Of a stretch of 64,000 nucleotides of DNA, positions 37,027 through 47,050 are shown one piece after another. The position numbers were made by a program, and so were the translations under genes. The DNA is from Epiperipatus broadwayi. Lineage: Eukaryota > Onychophora > Udeonychophora > Euonychophora > Peripatidae. The stretch spans positions 27,086,426-27,150,425 of the forward strand of contig JAQFVV010000001.1 of assembly GCA_028023455.1 (NCBI GenBank), read 5' to 3'. Positions within the stretch are counted from its first letter, which is position 1, and each line of letters begins with the position of its first letter. The notes under the pieces were generated by a model. That model worked only from the letters and a program-made list of their open reading frames with translations, was not told the DNA's origin and ran no database searches.

Positions 37027-37125
37027 TTGTTTTAGTAAGTGTATTAATTTGTTTTAGTAAGCGTATTAACAGTAATTTGTTTTAGTAAGCATATTAATAG
37101 AAATTTGTCCCAGTAATCATGTTTA
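37027..37125 (+). repeat. Short tandem repeat in the leader
   Basis: Three to four copies of a unit of about 21-29 bases, TTTGTTTTAGTAAGCGTATT and variants, between the primer site and the Gag start. The last copy is diverged (TTTGTCCCAGTAATCAT). Confidence 0.8.
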
Positions 37126-37179
37126 ATAGTTATCTCGTAGTGAAATAGAATTTTTTTTAAAAAAAAAGCAAAATAGAAA

Positions 37180-37908
37180 ATGATGACATCAGTGCCTCAG
37201 GTAACAATTAACAAGTTCAATGTTAATAACCCTTTTTATTGGCCAATTTACCTTAAGAGAATCGAGAAACTGTTTTTGATTAATGGTACGACAAGCGACC
37301 CCATTAAAGTTGCCACAGTATTGTGTTATATCGGGCAACAAGTAATCGAAATAGCAAATAGACTCTGTGATCACGAAGAGCCAGAGAATTTGCCATACAA
37401 TGTAGTTATGGGGAAATTAAATAATTTTTTCAGTCCCCAGCCTTCGAAGCATGTCGCAAGACTACACTTCAGAAACCGAAGGCAAAACAAGGGAGAGCGT
37501 ATACGAGAATATGATCAAGCTCTAAGAGAACTTGCTAAAAGTTGCAGTTATGGTGATGCCTTAGAGGATAATCTGCTTGAGCAATTACTTTGGGGCATGT
37601 CAGATGATAGGCTTAGGCAGCAGTTACTGGCCTCAAGAGAGTTGACGTACAACAAAGCAACCAAAATGGGAGTAGCCCACGAAATAGTACTCGACCAATC
37701 AGAAGAATTTAAAAATTTTACCCACAAAAATGACAGTAATGCATATATTCGGAAAACTGAAAATAAATCCCAACCTATTAAGAGCAAAACATATGAGATA
37801 GTGTGTTATTGCTGTGGAAAAAAAGGCCACATGGCTCGTAAGTATAAATATAATAAGGAGCATTGTAGGACTTGTGGTAAAGTTGGGCATTTGCAGAAAG
37901 TATGTTGA
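37180..37908 (+). CDS. gag: Mag-like Gag with two zinc knuckles
   Basis: 242 codons from ATG (the first of two adjacent ATGs) to TGA. An alpha-helical Gag core spans residues about 10-185 (PFYWPIYLKRIEKLF, RLCDHEEPENLPYN, RIREYDQALRELAKSC, LLEQLLWGM). Residues about 208-242 hold two CCHC knuckles: CYCCGKKGHMARKY and CRTCGKVGHLQKVC. The first has Tyr where its last Cys should be (TAT for TGT, a G-to-A change), so it probably does not bind zinc. The TGA directly after the last Cys may be natural or premature, because the frame carries on with charged codons to a second TGA (about 37992). Gag would form the particle and bind element RNA. Confidence 0.88.
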   Translation: MMTSVPQVTINKFNVNNPFYWPIYLKRIEKLFLINGTTSDPIKVATVLCYIGQQVIEIANRLCDHEEPENLPYNVVMGKLNNFFSPQPSKHVARLHFRNRRQNKGERIREYDQALRELAKSCSYGDALEDNLLEQLLWGMSDDRLRQQLLASRELTYNKATKMGVAHEIVLDQSEEFKNFTHKNDSNAYIRKTENKSQPIKSKTYEIVCYCCGKKGHMARKYKYNKEHCRTCGKVGHLQKVC

Positions 37909-37997
37909 AATAAAGTAGAAAAGGATTGTGGCAACTCACCAACTTGTAAAGTCGAAAATAAAAAAAAGTGTGATATTTTGGATACGGAAATCAGTTT

Positions 37998-38285
37998 ATG
38001 CTGACAGTTAATTTATTAAAGACACCGATGAAAGTGGAAATTGACAATGGAGCAGGCATGTCAATGATGACACTTGAAGACTGGGAGAAAGTAGTGCAAA
38101 ATCGAAAAAACCCTCCTTTATTAATGAAGACAAGTTTAAGAGCAAAAGACGCTAGCAGAAATAGTATGAAAATATTAGGGAAGGTGATGGCTCAGATTGA
38201 ATTAAATAGTAAGGTTTGAACACTACCGTTATATATAGTACAAGGTGGTCTAAATCCTATTATAGGTAGGGAATCGTTCGATGCT
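37998..38285 (+). pseudogene. Mag-like aspartic protease, interrupted by TGA
   Basis: The frame reads VEIDNGAGMSMMTLEDWEK, the position of the retropepsin active site, with Asp-Asn-Gly instead of Asp-Thr/Ser-Gly. After KVMAQIELNSKV comes an in-frame TGA (38217-38219), then the same frame resumes with TLPLYIVQGG and NPIIGRESFDALGI, the usual protease end. The stop is a single-base event: TGG or CGA to TGA. The pol frame differs from the Gag frame, and a TGA just upstream (37971-37973) bounds it. Confidence 0.85.
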
Positions 38286-38996
38286 TTGGGAATAGAGATA
38301 TGTGTGATAAATAAAGTTGCTATTGAGCAAGAAATGAGAAATAAATATAGTGAGTTATTTAAAAGTGATGAGAGAAAAATTATTACAATGCCTATAAACA
38401 TAGAACTACAAGGTGGTGTGACCCCCATTATCTGCAGACCCAGAAAAGTTCCTTTTGTGCTGCAAACTAAGGTGGAACAAGAGTTGATAAATCTGGTTAA
38501 TAAAGGCATATTAACACCAGTCGAGAAAACAGAATGGGCCACTCCAATCATTATATCTAAACCAAATGGGCAGATCCACATTTGTGGAGATTATAGGACC
38601 ACAATAAATAAAAACCTCACTAAAGGACAGTATCCTGTACCAAATGCCAGGAAAATACTGGCAAATATGCAAAAGGCAAGTCACTATGCTAAAATTGATT
38701 TAAAGGCCACATTTCACCAGATATCAGTTTCTGAATTCCCCTCAGAATTGCTAACTATTACAACACATAAGGGATTGTTTAAGTATAATAGATTGCCTTA
38801 TGGAATTATGATTGCACTAAATATTTTCCAGGCTAAAATGGACATGCTGTTCCAGCAAATGGATGGTGTAACACCATATTTTGATGATATTTTGGTCATG
38901 GCCAATTCAGAAAAGGAATTACGTGAATGAGTTTTAAAAGTTTGCGACAAGTTATGTAGTTTCATAGCTAAAATAAACTCAGACAAATGTATCTGG
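38286..38996 (+). pseudogene. Mag-like reverse transcriptase, interrupted by TGA
   Basis: RT motifs in order: GGVTPIICRPRKVPF, VEKTEWATPIIISKPNG, ICGDYRTTINK, YAKIDLKATFHQISV, FKYNRLPYGI, and the catalytic PYFDDILVM (YFDD, a rare variant of YLDD/YVDD; both Asp present). At 38928-38930 TGA interrupts RT between ELRE and VLKVCDKLCSF; the frame then continues directly into the thumb region. RT would synthesise the DNA copy in the particle. Protease-RT fusion is continuous in phase with the previous entry. Confidence 0.9.
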
Positions 38997-40277
38997 ATGG
39001 CAACTGAATTAAAATTCCTGGGACACATAATCTCAAAAAAGGGAAAGAGACCCAACCCTCAAAAAATTGCAGCCGTAAAGGGAGCCCAAAGGCCTAGAAA
39101 TGTTAAAGAATTTCAAGTTTTTTTAGGACTTCTTAATTATTTTGAAGTTTTTCTTAAGGGGAAAGCTCACATAGCAAAACCGCTATACAATTTATTAAAA
39201 AAAAGCCATAAATGGATTTGGGATCAACCCCAAGAAAAAGCTTTTTGTGACACGAAAGAATTATTAATGTCAAACAGATTATTAGTACACTATGACAGTA
39301 GCCTCGAATTAATATTGACAACAGATGCATCCAAAGTTGGAGTAGGAGCAGTCTTAAGCCATACAGTAGCTGACGGTGAGCGACCAATTGTCTATGCTTC
39401 CAGAACATTAACAAAAGCTGAGCAAAATTATAGTCAACTAGATAAAGAGGCACTGGCTATCATATTTGCGATAAAAAAGTTTCATCAATATTTGTATGGT
39501 CGACAGTTTAAAATCTTTTCCGATCATAAACAGCTGTTAGGATTATTAGCAAAAAATAAAACTGCCCCTGATCATCTAAGCCCTAGAATGTTACGTTGGG
39601 TTAATCTGTTATCAGGCTATGATTTTGATCTAAATTTCAAAAAAGGAAAGATCATTAAACACGCAGACGCACTGTCAAGAATGCCCATTAAAGCTGAACT
39701 ACAAAAAGACGACCAAACTATTAACTATATCGATAATTGGAACAACGAATTAATAACCAGTGAAAAGGTAGCTAATTGGACTAAAGCTGACCATGGATAT
39801 AAACACTTAAGTAAATGGATCAGCAAAGGCTGGCCACAAAGTCGGCCTCAGAGACTACATAAAATTTTATGGGATGTAAGACAAAGACTGTCCATAAACA
39901 AGGGATGTATTTTAATGGATGAAAGAGTGTTGATACTGAGCAGTGGGCAGAATAAGATTCTTCACTTAATTCATCAAGGTCATCTTGGGATAGTGCAGGC
40001 CAAAGCTCTGGCTCGTAGTTACATATGGTGGCCCGCCATTAATATTGACATAGAGAAATATGTGAAATCACGTGAAAGTTGCCAAATAAATGCAAATATG
40101 CATGAGAAAAAATATGCTGCTTGGCTGGCAGCTGAAAGAGTGTGGAGCCATATTCACGTTGACCACACTGGACCGTTTCACGGCTTCATATTTTTGGTAG
40201 TGATCGACGCTTATTCAAAGTGGACGGAATATAGAGTAGTGAAAAACACCATTACCGAAGAACAATCACAAAACTGA
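38997..40277 (+). pseudogene. Mag-like RT connection, RNase H and integrase N-terminal half
   Basis: 426 codons in the same phase. RT thumb: LKFLGHIISKKGKRPNPQKI and FQVFLGLLNYF. RNase H: LTTDASKVGVGAVLSH, LDKEALAIIFAIKKFHQYLY, FSDHKQLLGLL, HADALSRMP, all four acidic residues visible. Integrase zinc-binding region: HLIHQGHLGIVQAKALARSY then SRESCQI, where the first of the two Cys is Arg. The DDE core opens with HVDHTGPFHGF (first Asp). The frame ends at a TGA created by a frameshift near 40262-40275, inside the core. Confidence 0.9.
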
Positions 40278-40564
40278 AGGAGATTTTTGCTTTCCATGGG
40301 ATTCCTGAAACAATCGTGTCTGACAATGGTACCAGTTTCACATCCACTAAATTTGAAGAGTTTCTCACAGAATGGAGAATTAAACACTTAGCCACGCCCC
40401 CATACCACCTGGAGTCCAATGGTATTGCAGAAAAGGCAGTACAAACTTTGAAGCAAACGTTACAGAAGGAAGGCAGTGCAAATATACAAGATACCTTACA
40501 CATTCTGCCTTATTATATCAACATAGTACTCCGTGTGCTACAGGCAAATCTCCTGCAGAATTAA
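40264..40564 (+). pseudogene. Mag-like integrase core, shifted frame
   Basis: In the next phase the core continues: EIFAFHGIPETIVSDNGTSF (second Asp), KFEEFLTEWRIKHLATPPYH, SNGIAEKAVQTLKQTL (catalytic Glu). All three DDE residues therefore survive across the two frames. A second frame change, near 40505-40535, leads to the following segment. Confidence 0.88.
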
Positions 40565-41037
40565 TTTTCGGACGGGATCTCCGCACGAAACTATCGTTAA
40601 TCCACCCAGAACAAAACTCTACACACTACGATGGCAATGCTGGAGATACTATTTACTCCAAGGGAGAAAAAGTCTGAGTTAGAGACGTTATCAGAAAATA
40701 CTGGGTGAAGGCCTTCATAAAAAAAATTCTGTCAAAACAAATAATACTTGTAGAGACAGAAACTGGAAAAACAATGCGCAAGCACATAAATCATGTGACA
40801 CGTCAAGAAGAATTAGTGCAAACCGGAAGTACTGCAGCACCGCACATTCCCAAAAGCAAAGAGAAATCCGACGATCAAGAAACTGAAGGAGCCAACAAAA
40901 CACCAGTAGAAGAGAAGTACAATGATCAAGAGACCAACAAAACACCAGTAGTAGAGAAAACATCTCCACGAAGATCTTCAAGAGCAAGAAAAGAACCTGT
41001 GTATTTAAAAGATTATGTAAGACTTCAGAAACAATAA
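40530..41037 (+). pseudogene. Mag-like integrase C-terminal region and basic tail
   Basis: The frame resumes with ATGKSPAELIFGRDLRTKLS, the usual segment after the core, and then KGEKV followed by TGA (40675-40677) and VRDVIRKYWVKAF; relatives have Trp at this spot. The tail has a hydrophilic, Thr/Pro/Glu-rich stretch with a duplicated NKTPVEEK / NKTPVVEK phrase, and ends SSRARKEPVYLKDYVRLQKQ. Confidence 0.82.
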
Positions 41038-41043
41038 TTTCTG

Positions 41044-41055
41044 AAGTGGTGGAGG
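41044..41055 (+). promoter_or_regulatory. Polypurine tract
   Basis: AAGTGGTGGAGG lies immediately before the 3' LTR start (TGCTATA). It would prime plus-strand DNA synthesis. The Ts at two positions are tolerated in such tracts. Confidence 0.75.
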
Positions 41056-41639
41056 TGCTATATACGTGTATAATAATTAATAAGTTTTGTTAAAATAAGT
41101 TATATGTATATAATAATTAACATTTTATTAAAATGTTTTGTTAGATAAAATAGACAGGAATTTTATAATTAAATTTGGTACGCTATTAAAGATAAGCACT
41201 TCAGATTAGAAACTAATTAAGCAGCTAGATTAAAAGTGCTGATTACTAAAAGTAGACAATAGGAGAATTAATTGGTTTCTAAAACATTCCTTAACAAGAA
41301 AAAAGAAAGAACAAAAAATAACTAAGCAGCACTTGTAGCTGGGAACTCATTGAATGCACACGAAAGTCAAGAGTTTTAACTTAGCAACGGAACAAACCCA
41401 GTTAACTCCACCACTGAAGGTTAAAAAGTGGACCTAGGAACTTTGCAGGCCACACTGGTCTAAATTGTTTTTCTTATGCCTTCATGGCCAGCGTTCGTAA
41501 GTTAAACTTAATTGTCTTATAACTATATATGTAATATTATTTATCTGACTGATAATTCTATTAAACTATTTGTCTAATCATTTGGTTTCTGCTGTCTATT
41601 TACCTGATTGTTAAGCCGGGTGAGTGGCTATACACAGGA
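41056..41639 (+). repeat. 3' LTR (584 bp)
   Basis: Starts TGCTATATACGTG and ends TACACAGGA, one base away from the TACACAGCA of the 5' LTR. By eye about 25 substitutions and two short indels separate the two. At least five CpG sites of the 5' LTR read TpG, CpA or TT here. Confidence 0.93.
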
Positions 41640-41644
41640 ATATT

Positions 41645-44049
41645 TTATTTGATACATATCACCATGCCGAAGGGTGTAAAATGTTTATAAGTAACATAAT
41701 ACTGATGTCACTAAAATATTTATTTGCTGCCTTAAATGAAGATGGTCAATAGCAATAAATTTATCTGGATATGTACCTTATTATCTCATATCGATTATTT
41801 ATTTAAGCATGCAGTAGATAGTTTTACATGCAAGTAAATATAATAATTTCCTGTTAATTATGCAGATGTTGAAATCAGGCAGAAAAAAATGACGTGATAC
41901 TTCTATATAATCAGCTGACTCAAAGATCATTTGATATTTAAACATTAAAGAGGAAAGCATGTGATTCATTCAATTAACTCCTCTGTAATATTTTTCTATT
42001 TTCTTTTTCATATTTCTAGAAAGCAATCGTTAAATTTTAGTACAATAACAAGTCATTTTACTATTAATCCAATTGATTGATCCAAGAAGTGTATTAAAAT
42101 CATAAGAAATTTTTTTTTGGTTAATTAAATTTTACAAATATTTCTTATTAATGTCTCATTCTTGCAAGCTTTATGCATATAAACATCTTTAGGTTGCAAT
42201 ATTTTTTGTTTGCTTTAATAATAATATTGGTAACATTATTTGTTTGCCTAAATATTTGATTCTTTTTAATACAAAGTTTTTTTGTTTGTTAATTTATGGA
42301 TAATCAGATTAAAGGCTCTCAGTTTTGGAAGCTATCTTTGAATATACCTCTTCTCCACCTGTTTAAATGGAAAAAATGGTTGGACATAATACAATTTATT
42401 TTTAATCGTATATATATTTATTTATAATAGAAATACCAATTTATTTATTAATACTAAATATATAGGCTCAGTAGTATTAATCTGGCATTCTTGATTTCTA
42501 AACTTTTCTTGATGAACCAGATTAAGTGACTATATAATAATTCATAACACTTCTCAACTTATTGTCATAAATCTCCCATGATTTGAAAGCATATACTGCT
42601 GAAAATTTAGATAACTTTTTAACAACTACAGTTTTGGATATAAATTTTTACAAATATGATCTGTATGCTAAATTTATTTTTGATAACCTTTAATATCATT
42701 TAATTTTATATTGATATAAACACTTTTTATAATAGTTATTTAAAAATATCTATCCCTTTTTCTTCTGCTTTATGTATTAAAATCGTGACCATTCTCTACT
42801 GACATCATCGTAAAATAAGTTACTGGATTAAAATATAGATTTTTAACATAAAAATGTAAATAAAGTTTTTCAGTTCATTGCTTATAGCACTTTGATTCAG
42901 ATAAATCTTATTTGCCATTATGTGATAATATGTGGGAAATTATCATCTCACTAACATGAACTCAAATTTTTAAATATGAAACTAATTATATTTTCTGGAG
43001 TCAGACTAAACAAGAAAAAAAATTATATAAAAAAAATTAACAATCCCGCAACTATATCAAAATCTATGTATCAAGATTTTTCAAAATGACAGACAAACTA
43101 CCAAATTAGTACGGTTTTAAAATAAAAAAATTCTACTCAAGTAAATGATTCAATAAAAACTGTATATAATAGAACATATTTTAATTAACTAACTAAACCT
43201 TGTTTTGAAAGTATTGAAGCCCAAGATTGAGCTTCATAGTTCTCTCTACTAATCTATATTTAAACCCTACATCCCATCCCGCTCCTATATATTTCATGCA
43301 TATATTTCTGAGGTGCGTGCTTAAAAATTATAAATTTTAACTTTTCAATAACTTTTTATTATTATTATTATTCTTTTTATTAAAGTACATAGGTGAGGCT
43401 CAGGTATATATATATAGACTGCGATCACACATGTGTACATTTAATATATAGTATAATATTAAATGTGAGTTTTATGTAAACTAAGTTATAGAAATTGGAT
43501 AATAAAGTTAGAAAAATAAAATAAATTTATTTTAAGTTAAGTTTTAATTAAAAAAAAAATCAAAGTAGTAGCTGAGGAATGCAAGTAATTAAAAAAATCA
43601 ATTATGGTAATTAAAAAAAGTGAATGAAGGTAAGCAACCAAGATCCTTATCTTCCACCTACCAATGCTAACTTTTTTAGAATTTAAAATTAGTAAAGTTT
43701 AAGGAATGTAAAATAAGATCACCGAAGGTGATGATTAAATCTTAAAGGGAAAGGTAAATAAAAAGGGGTTAATGATTGTAGAATTAGCAATCATAAATTT
43801 CAGTTGCAATTATGAATAAAAATAAATAGATTTATAAAAAAAGATAAAGATGATCTCTTCAAAATATACATGTGAATGCATGAAATATATGTATGGTTAT
43901 GTGAAGGAAATAAAGAGAGTGTAAATAAAAAAAATATGTGATTAAAAATAAATGGAAGTAAATAAAAAAAAAAAAATGAATAAATAAAAAACAAGAAGAA
44001 AATTTTATGTATTTTATGAAAGTAAAATAAATGTGTGAAATGTAATTAA
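41645..44049. other. AT-rich spacer after the Mag-like element
   Basis: No gene. Simple AT-rich sequence with ATT runs (43358-43375) and a short (TA)n (43405-43415). Short - strand frames at 43.8-44.0 kb are Phe/Ile/Leu-rich translations of AT-rich DNA. Confidence 0.5.
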
Positions 44050-44099
44050 TGACATTCCAAAAACAATCAAGAAGATAAGAAAAGGATTCTGGGACAATT

Positions 44100-44490
44100 A
44101 AGTAAGAAGTGAAAAAGTAGCCATGTTTTAGTTCTTTTTGAATCTGCTGACCTGAAAGACAGAGTAGTTTGAGAGCTGTGAACAAAAATGTACCAAGTTG
44201 AAACATCGAGAATGCAGGGCTAAGGGGCCACAACAGATGCCAGTTGATCCATGCTCACCTTGGGTGTAAAGTCATCTTCCCCATGAAGTAATAGTAGAGA
44301 TAGTGCCTGCCTGATGGTTCACCTTTCCTGTCATAGAAGCCACAAGAATACGACTTAAGTAAGCTGCAAGAAAGAATCCAGCCAGATCCCAAGAATTTCC
44401 ATCTCTACAAAAGAAGTGGAGTAATCCACATGATGAGTAATAATTCCCTCATCAACATCCATAAAACCAAGGTAATTAACTTTAATATAA
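44100..44490 (-). other. Unassigned GC-elevated island with exon-like frames
   Basis: On the - strand three frames give protein-like, low-complexity-free translations. One (about 44480-44365) contains LGFMDVDEGIITHHVDYST and FVEMEILGIWLDSFLQ. A second (about 44400-44255) contains SYSCGFYDRKGEPSGRHYL and FMGKMTLHP. A third has LHGEDDFTPKVSMDQLASVV. A good donor consensus (CCCAAG/GTGAGC) lies at 44258/44259 and an acceptor-like GACAG at 44328. I do not recognise a family. It could be an exon, a decayed transposon frame or chance; frames change within 100 bp, which favours a decayed sequence. Confidence 0.3.
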
Positions 44491-44599
44491 CACGCATGCA
44501 CACACTTTCATAAATGGCCACATCAATTAAAAAATGCAATTGCAAATGTGAATCTGAATGAACCAAATAATTAGTAATTTTCTGTATCAAAGAATACGT

Positions 44600-45600
44600 G
44601 AAGAAAAGACTATAAGCTATAAAATATCTACTTATAAATGTTTAGTATCAAAGAATTATCATTTTAGGTGAAGGGTTAATTAAATATAATTTGTGTTATT
44701 GTAATGATTGCTTGTTTTATGTTGAAATATTATATTTTAATGTTTATGAATGTATTATATTAAACAATACTTATTTATGAATAGCTCTTTATGTCTTGTC
44801 TTTCCTTCTTCACCATACTAATTATAATGATATACTGTAGGGTTATAGAATACTAATTAAACATTTATTCTAGCAAAAGTACACGTGTCGATATAGTACA
44901 GTAATATTAAATCTCGCAAAAATTATAAATATTTCAAGTGTTGGATTATTTTAAATAAATCATTCTTATGAATGAATATCCAGCAGCCGAAAAAGCATCT
45001 GATCGGGAAAGATAATACTGAAATATTCCATTGGTAATCTCAGTATTCGATCAGGAATATAGACTTAATTAATGAGTCTATATTTGCTTTTTGCTTGATG
45101 TGACAGTCGTGACAGTCATGTCGATCGTATAGTGTAAAAATTAACGTTTTACAAATGGTCGAAAAGGTAATTCTGTTACAATATATATATTACAGAAGCA
45201 AACATACTAACAAAATATTAGTTTTATAAATATATTATTATAACATCATTTATAAAACTTTTTTAAATTGTTTTTTCTATTAAACTGTATATTTTGTCAA
45301 ATCCAGGATGGAAGATGCAACCGTTAATTGTCCAAAAATAATTAAAGAGTTGGAAATATAATATTGTTTTAATCTTGGGAATTTTTACTTAAAGTTTTAC
45401 TAGAAATAAAACAGGGAAATAAGATTAATAGATTTTACTTTTGTTATAAACATTTTGTCAAATCTATTTCCATTCTGGAAATAGATTTGAATATATTTTG
45501 GAATGTTATCTAACAATTGCATTTTCAGAACAATGGATAAAGAAAATGTAAGATTTTGTTAGATTGGAGATTAGAGTTTGAGCTAGAAATAAGTAACTAA
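44600..45600. other. Non-coding spacer
   Basis: AT-rich; a small hairpin (ATAGACTTAATTAATGAGTCTAT, 45058-45080, one bulge) and GTCGTGACAGTCATGTCGATC near 45106 are the only structures noticed. Confidence 0.4.
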
Positions 45601-45639
45601 AAGCATTCCTCAAATACCTCAGAGGAGTATAAAATGGGC

Positions 45640-45910
45640 TGATCTTAAACACCAATGGATAGCTACTATTGAGAAAACTGTATTGTTAACATACTCCACA
45701 TCACTGTGAACTTAAAATGATGATCAAATAGAAGCCAATTATCCTTCCCGATCCTTGTAGGGTCATTTTCCATTGCCATGTCATCCTGCTGCCTAAGAAT
45801 AAAGTAAATTTCTGACCTGTGAACTTTGGAATGCTGAGTAGAAACTTGCTGTCACCTAAGAACTCGCATGAATCCCTAGCTTCCATGCATGAACTGACTT
45901 TTTAAAAATG
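45640..45910 (-). other. Unassigned GC-elevated island
   Basis: On the - strand one frame reads RQQDDMAMENDPTRIGKDNW and LLFDHHFKFTVMWSML without stops for about 60 codons, and a second frame is open for 61 codons. No family recognised. It lies 1.2 kb from the 44.1-44.5-kb island with the same apparent direction and might belong to the same decayed sequence. Confidence 0.25.
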
Positions 45911-46439
45911 GACTCTTAAGAAATTGTGCAAAATAATTATTTTCATGTCACCTGAAAGTAAATTTAGTCTAACTAATCTCAAATTCTGCTATCAAGATTT
46001 CTCCTAATGTATTGTCTAATTTTATCTCTTTCATATATGTAAATGTAAATTGCTCTCAAATGATTTTAAAAAAAAACCTAATCTTATCTCATATGCTTTA
46101 ACTTTCTTTAACTTTGGTGTGGTCAATTATTTATATGTAGTTATTACTTGATTTTATATTGAACTGGATACTTTATCCGATTCAAGGGTTCTATCATGTA
46201 AATTAAAAAAAGAAAAACTAAGTTTTATATGTGCAATAACACACATACTTATTTATTTTGAAATCTTATATTTTTAATTCTAAGTTGATTTTAGTATAAA
46301 ATATTTTTTTTATGACGCTTGTTTTCTTTTAAAATAATTAAAAGCAAACAAAGTTTAATTAGTGCTCTTATATGTATTTTATTTAAACTAAATAATAATC
46401 ATTTTGTAAGATAAAGCCCTGTAAGATATTGTTTTTCTA

Positions 46440-47050
46440 ATTGAGATTGAGCGGGAGATAGAGATTTACCTTGGTTCAAAGTTGCAAAAAAAGATTGCGC
46501 GGGAGATAACAAAGGACATAAATAGCTGGGTAATTTATTTTTTTTATTAGAGAGGAGGATTCAAAGAGACTATTCTGTTCATTCAGTTTTTATTGCTCAG
46601 CTTATTCAGCTTCTTCTTATTGAGGATCGATCCAGATTTTAACTGTTATTGAACTATTGCATTGTGAAAGTGACTAAATTTTTTTTTGATATTGGTGCCA
46701 CAGGAATCACCAAGTTGAATTTCCATTGACCGACAATAATTCTATTTGCCCCAATAATAACAGTCATTCAGACACCATGCCTGTAATATATGCCATGAAG
46801 AATCTCCACAACATGATGGGCTGAGCCTTTCCAAAGATGAACCTCCGGAGCTCCAAATTGTGACTTCAATCATGACCTAACTGTCAAGTCCAGAGTGGAT
46901 CCCGATAATGCCCCCAGACTTCTGAACCTGTAGTAAATGACATCCATTGTAGAGGACTCTATAAACCAAACTTTGTGTGAACAACAGAAATTAATATTAT
47001 CTCGAGGTAACTTACCTTTCCATATCAAAATCAGGGCCAAATCTCTAATT
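46440..47050 (+). other. LTR-like leader region of an unidentified element
   Basis: Two GCGGGAGATA phrases (46450, 46500), a TATA-like CATAAATAGC (46518-46527), then a less AT-rich stretch and, at 46692-46704, TTGGTGCCACAGG, which has the form of a tRNA primer site following an LTR. After it about 350 bp of mixed composition with no long frame (MPVIYAMKNLHNMMG then stop). No second copy in the window. Low-confidence candidate for a 5' LTR and leader. Confidence 0.25.

Larger units (their letters stand above)
36278..41644 (+). mobile_element. Mag-like Ty3/gypsy retrotransposon, structurally complete but defective
   Basis: ATATT at 36278-36282 and 41640-41644 is the 5-bp target-site duplication. 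Within it lie two LTRs, a primer site, a leader, Gag with zinc knuckles, protease, RT, RNase H, integrase and a polypurine tract. The gene order and LTR layout are those of Ty3/gypsy; short Gag and zinc-knuckle arrangement resemble the Mag lineage. LTR divergence of about 4% and several disabling changes in the frames mean it is an old, immobile insertion. Confidence 0.93.

Noticed and set aside
37957-37970. A AAA AAG slippery site for a programmed -1 frameshift between Gag and Pol
   Set aside because: The heptamer is in phase with the extended Gag frame, but a -1 slip there reads GTG then TGA at once, and Gag has already stopped at 37908.
38192-39453. Frames on the - strand opposite the Mag-like pol
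   Set aside because: Complement shadows of pol; no independent motif.
37180-40677. TGA read as tryptophan (altered genetic code)
   Set aside because: Only the Mag-like element shows repeated in-frame TGAs, and it also has frameshifts and a lost zinc-knuckle Cys. The more open first element uses TAA ends and no internal TGA. Pseudogene decay explains it.
43800-44233. Hydrophobic - strand frames suggesting membrane proteins
   Set aside because: The Phe/Ile/Leu/Tyr-rich parts follow directly from A-rich repeats on the + strand; no start context or conserved motif.
45640-45910. Tc1/mariner-like transposase (FILxQQD ... NDP)
   Set aside because: The resemblance is limited to a few residues; the downstream WPSQSPDLNPIE-type block expected in Tc1 elements is absent.
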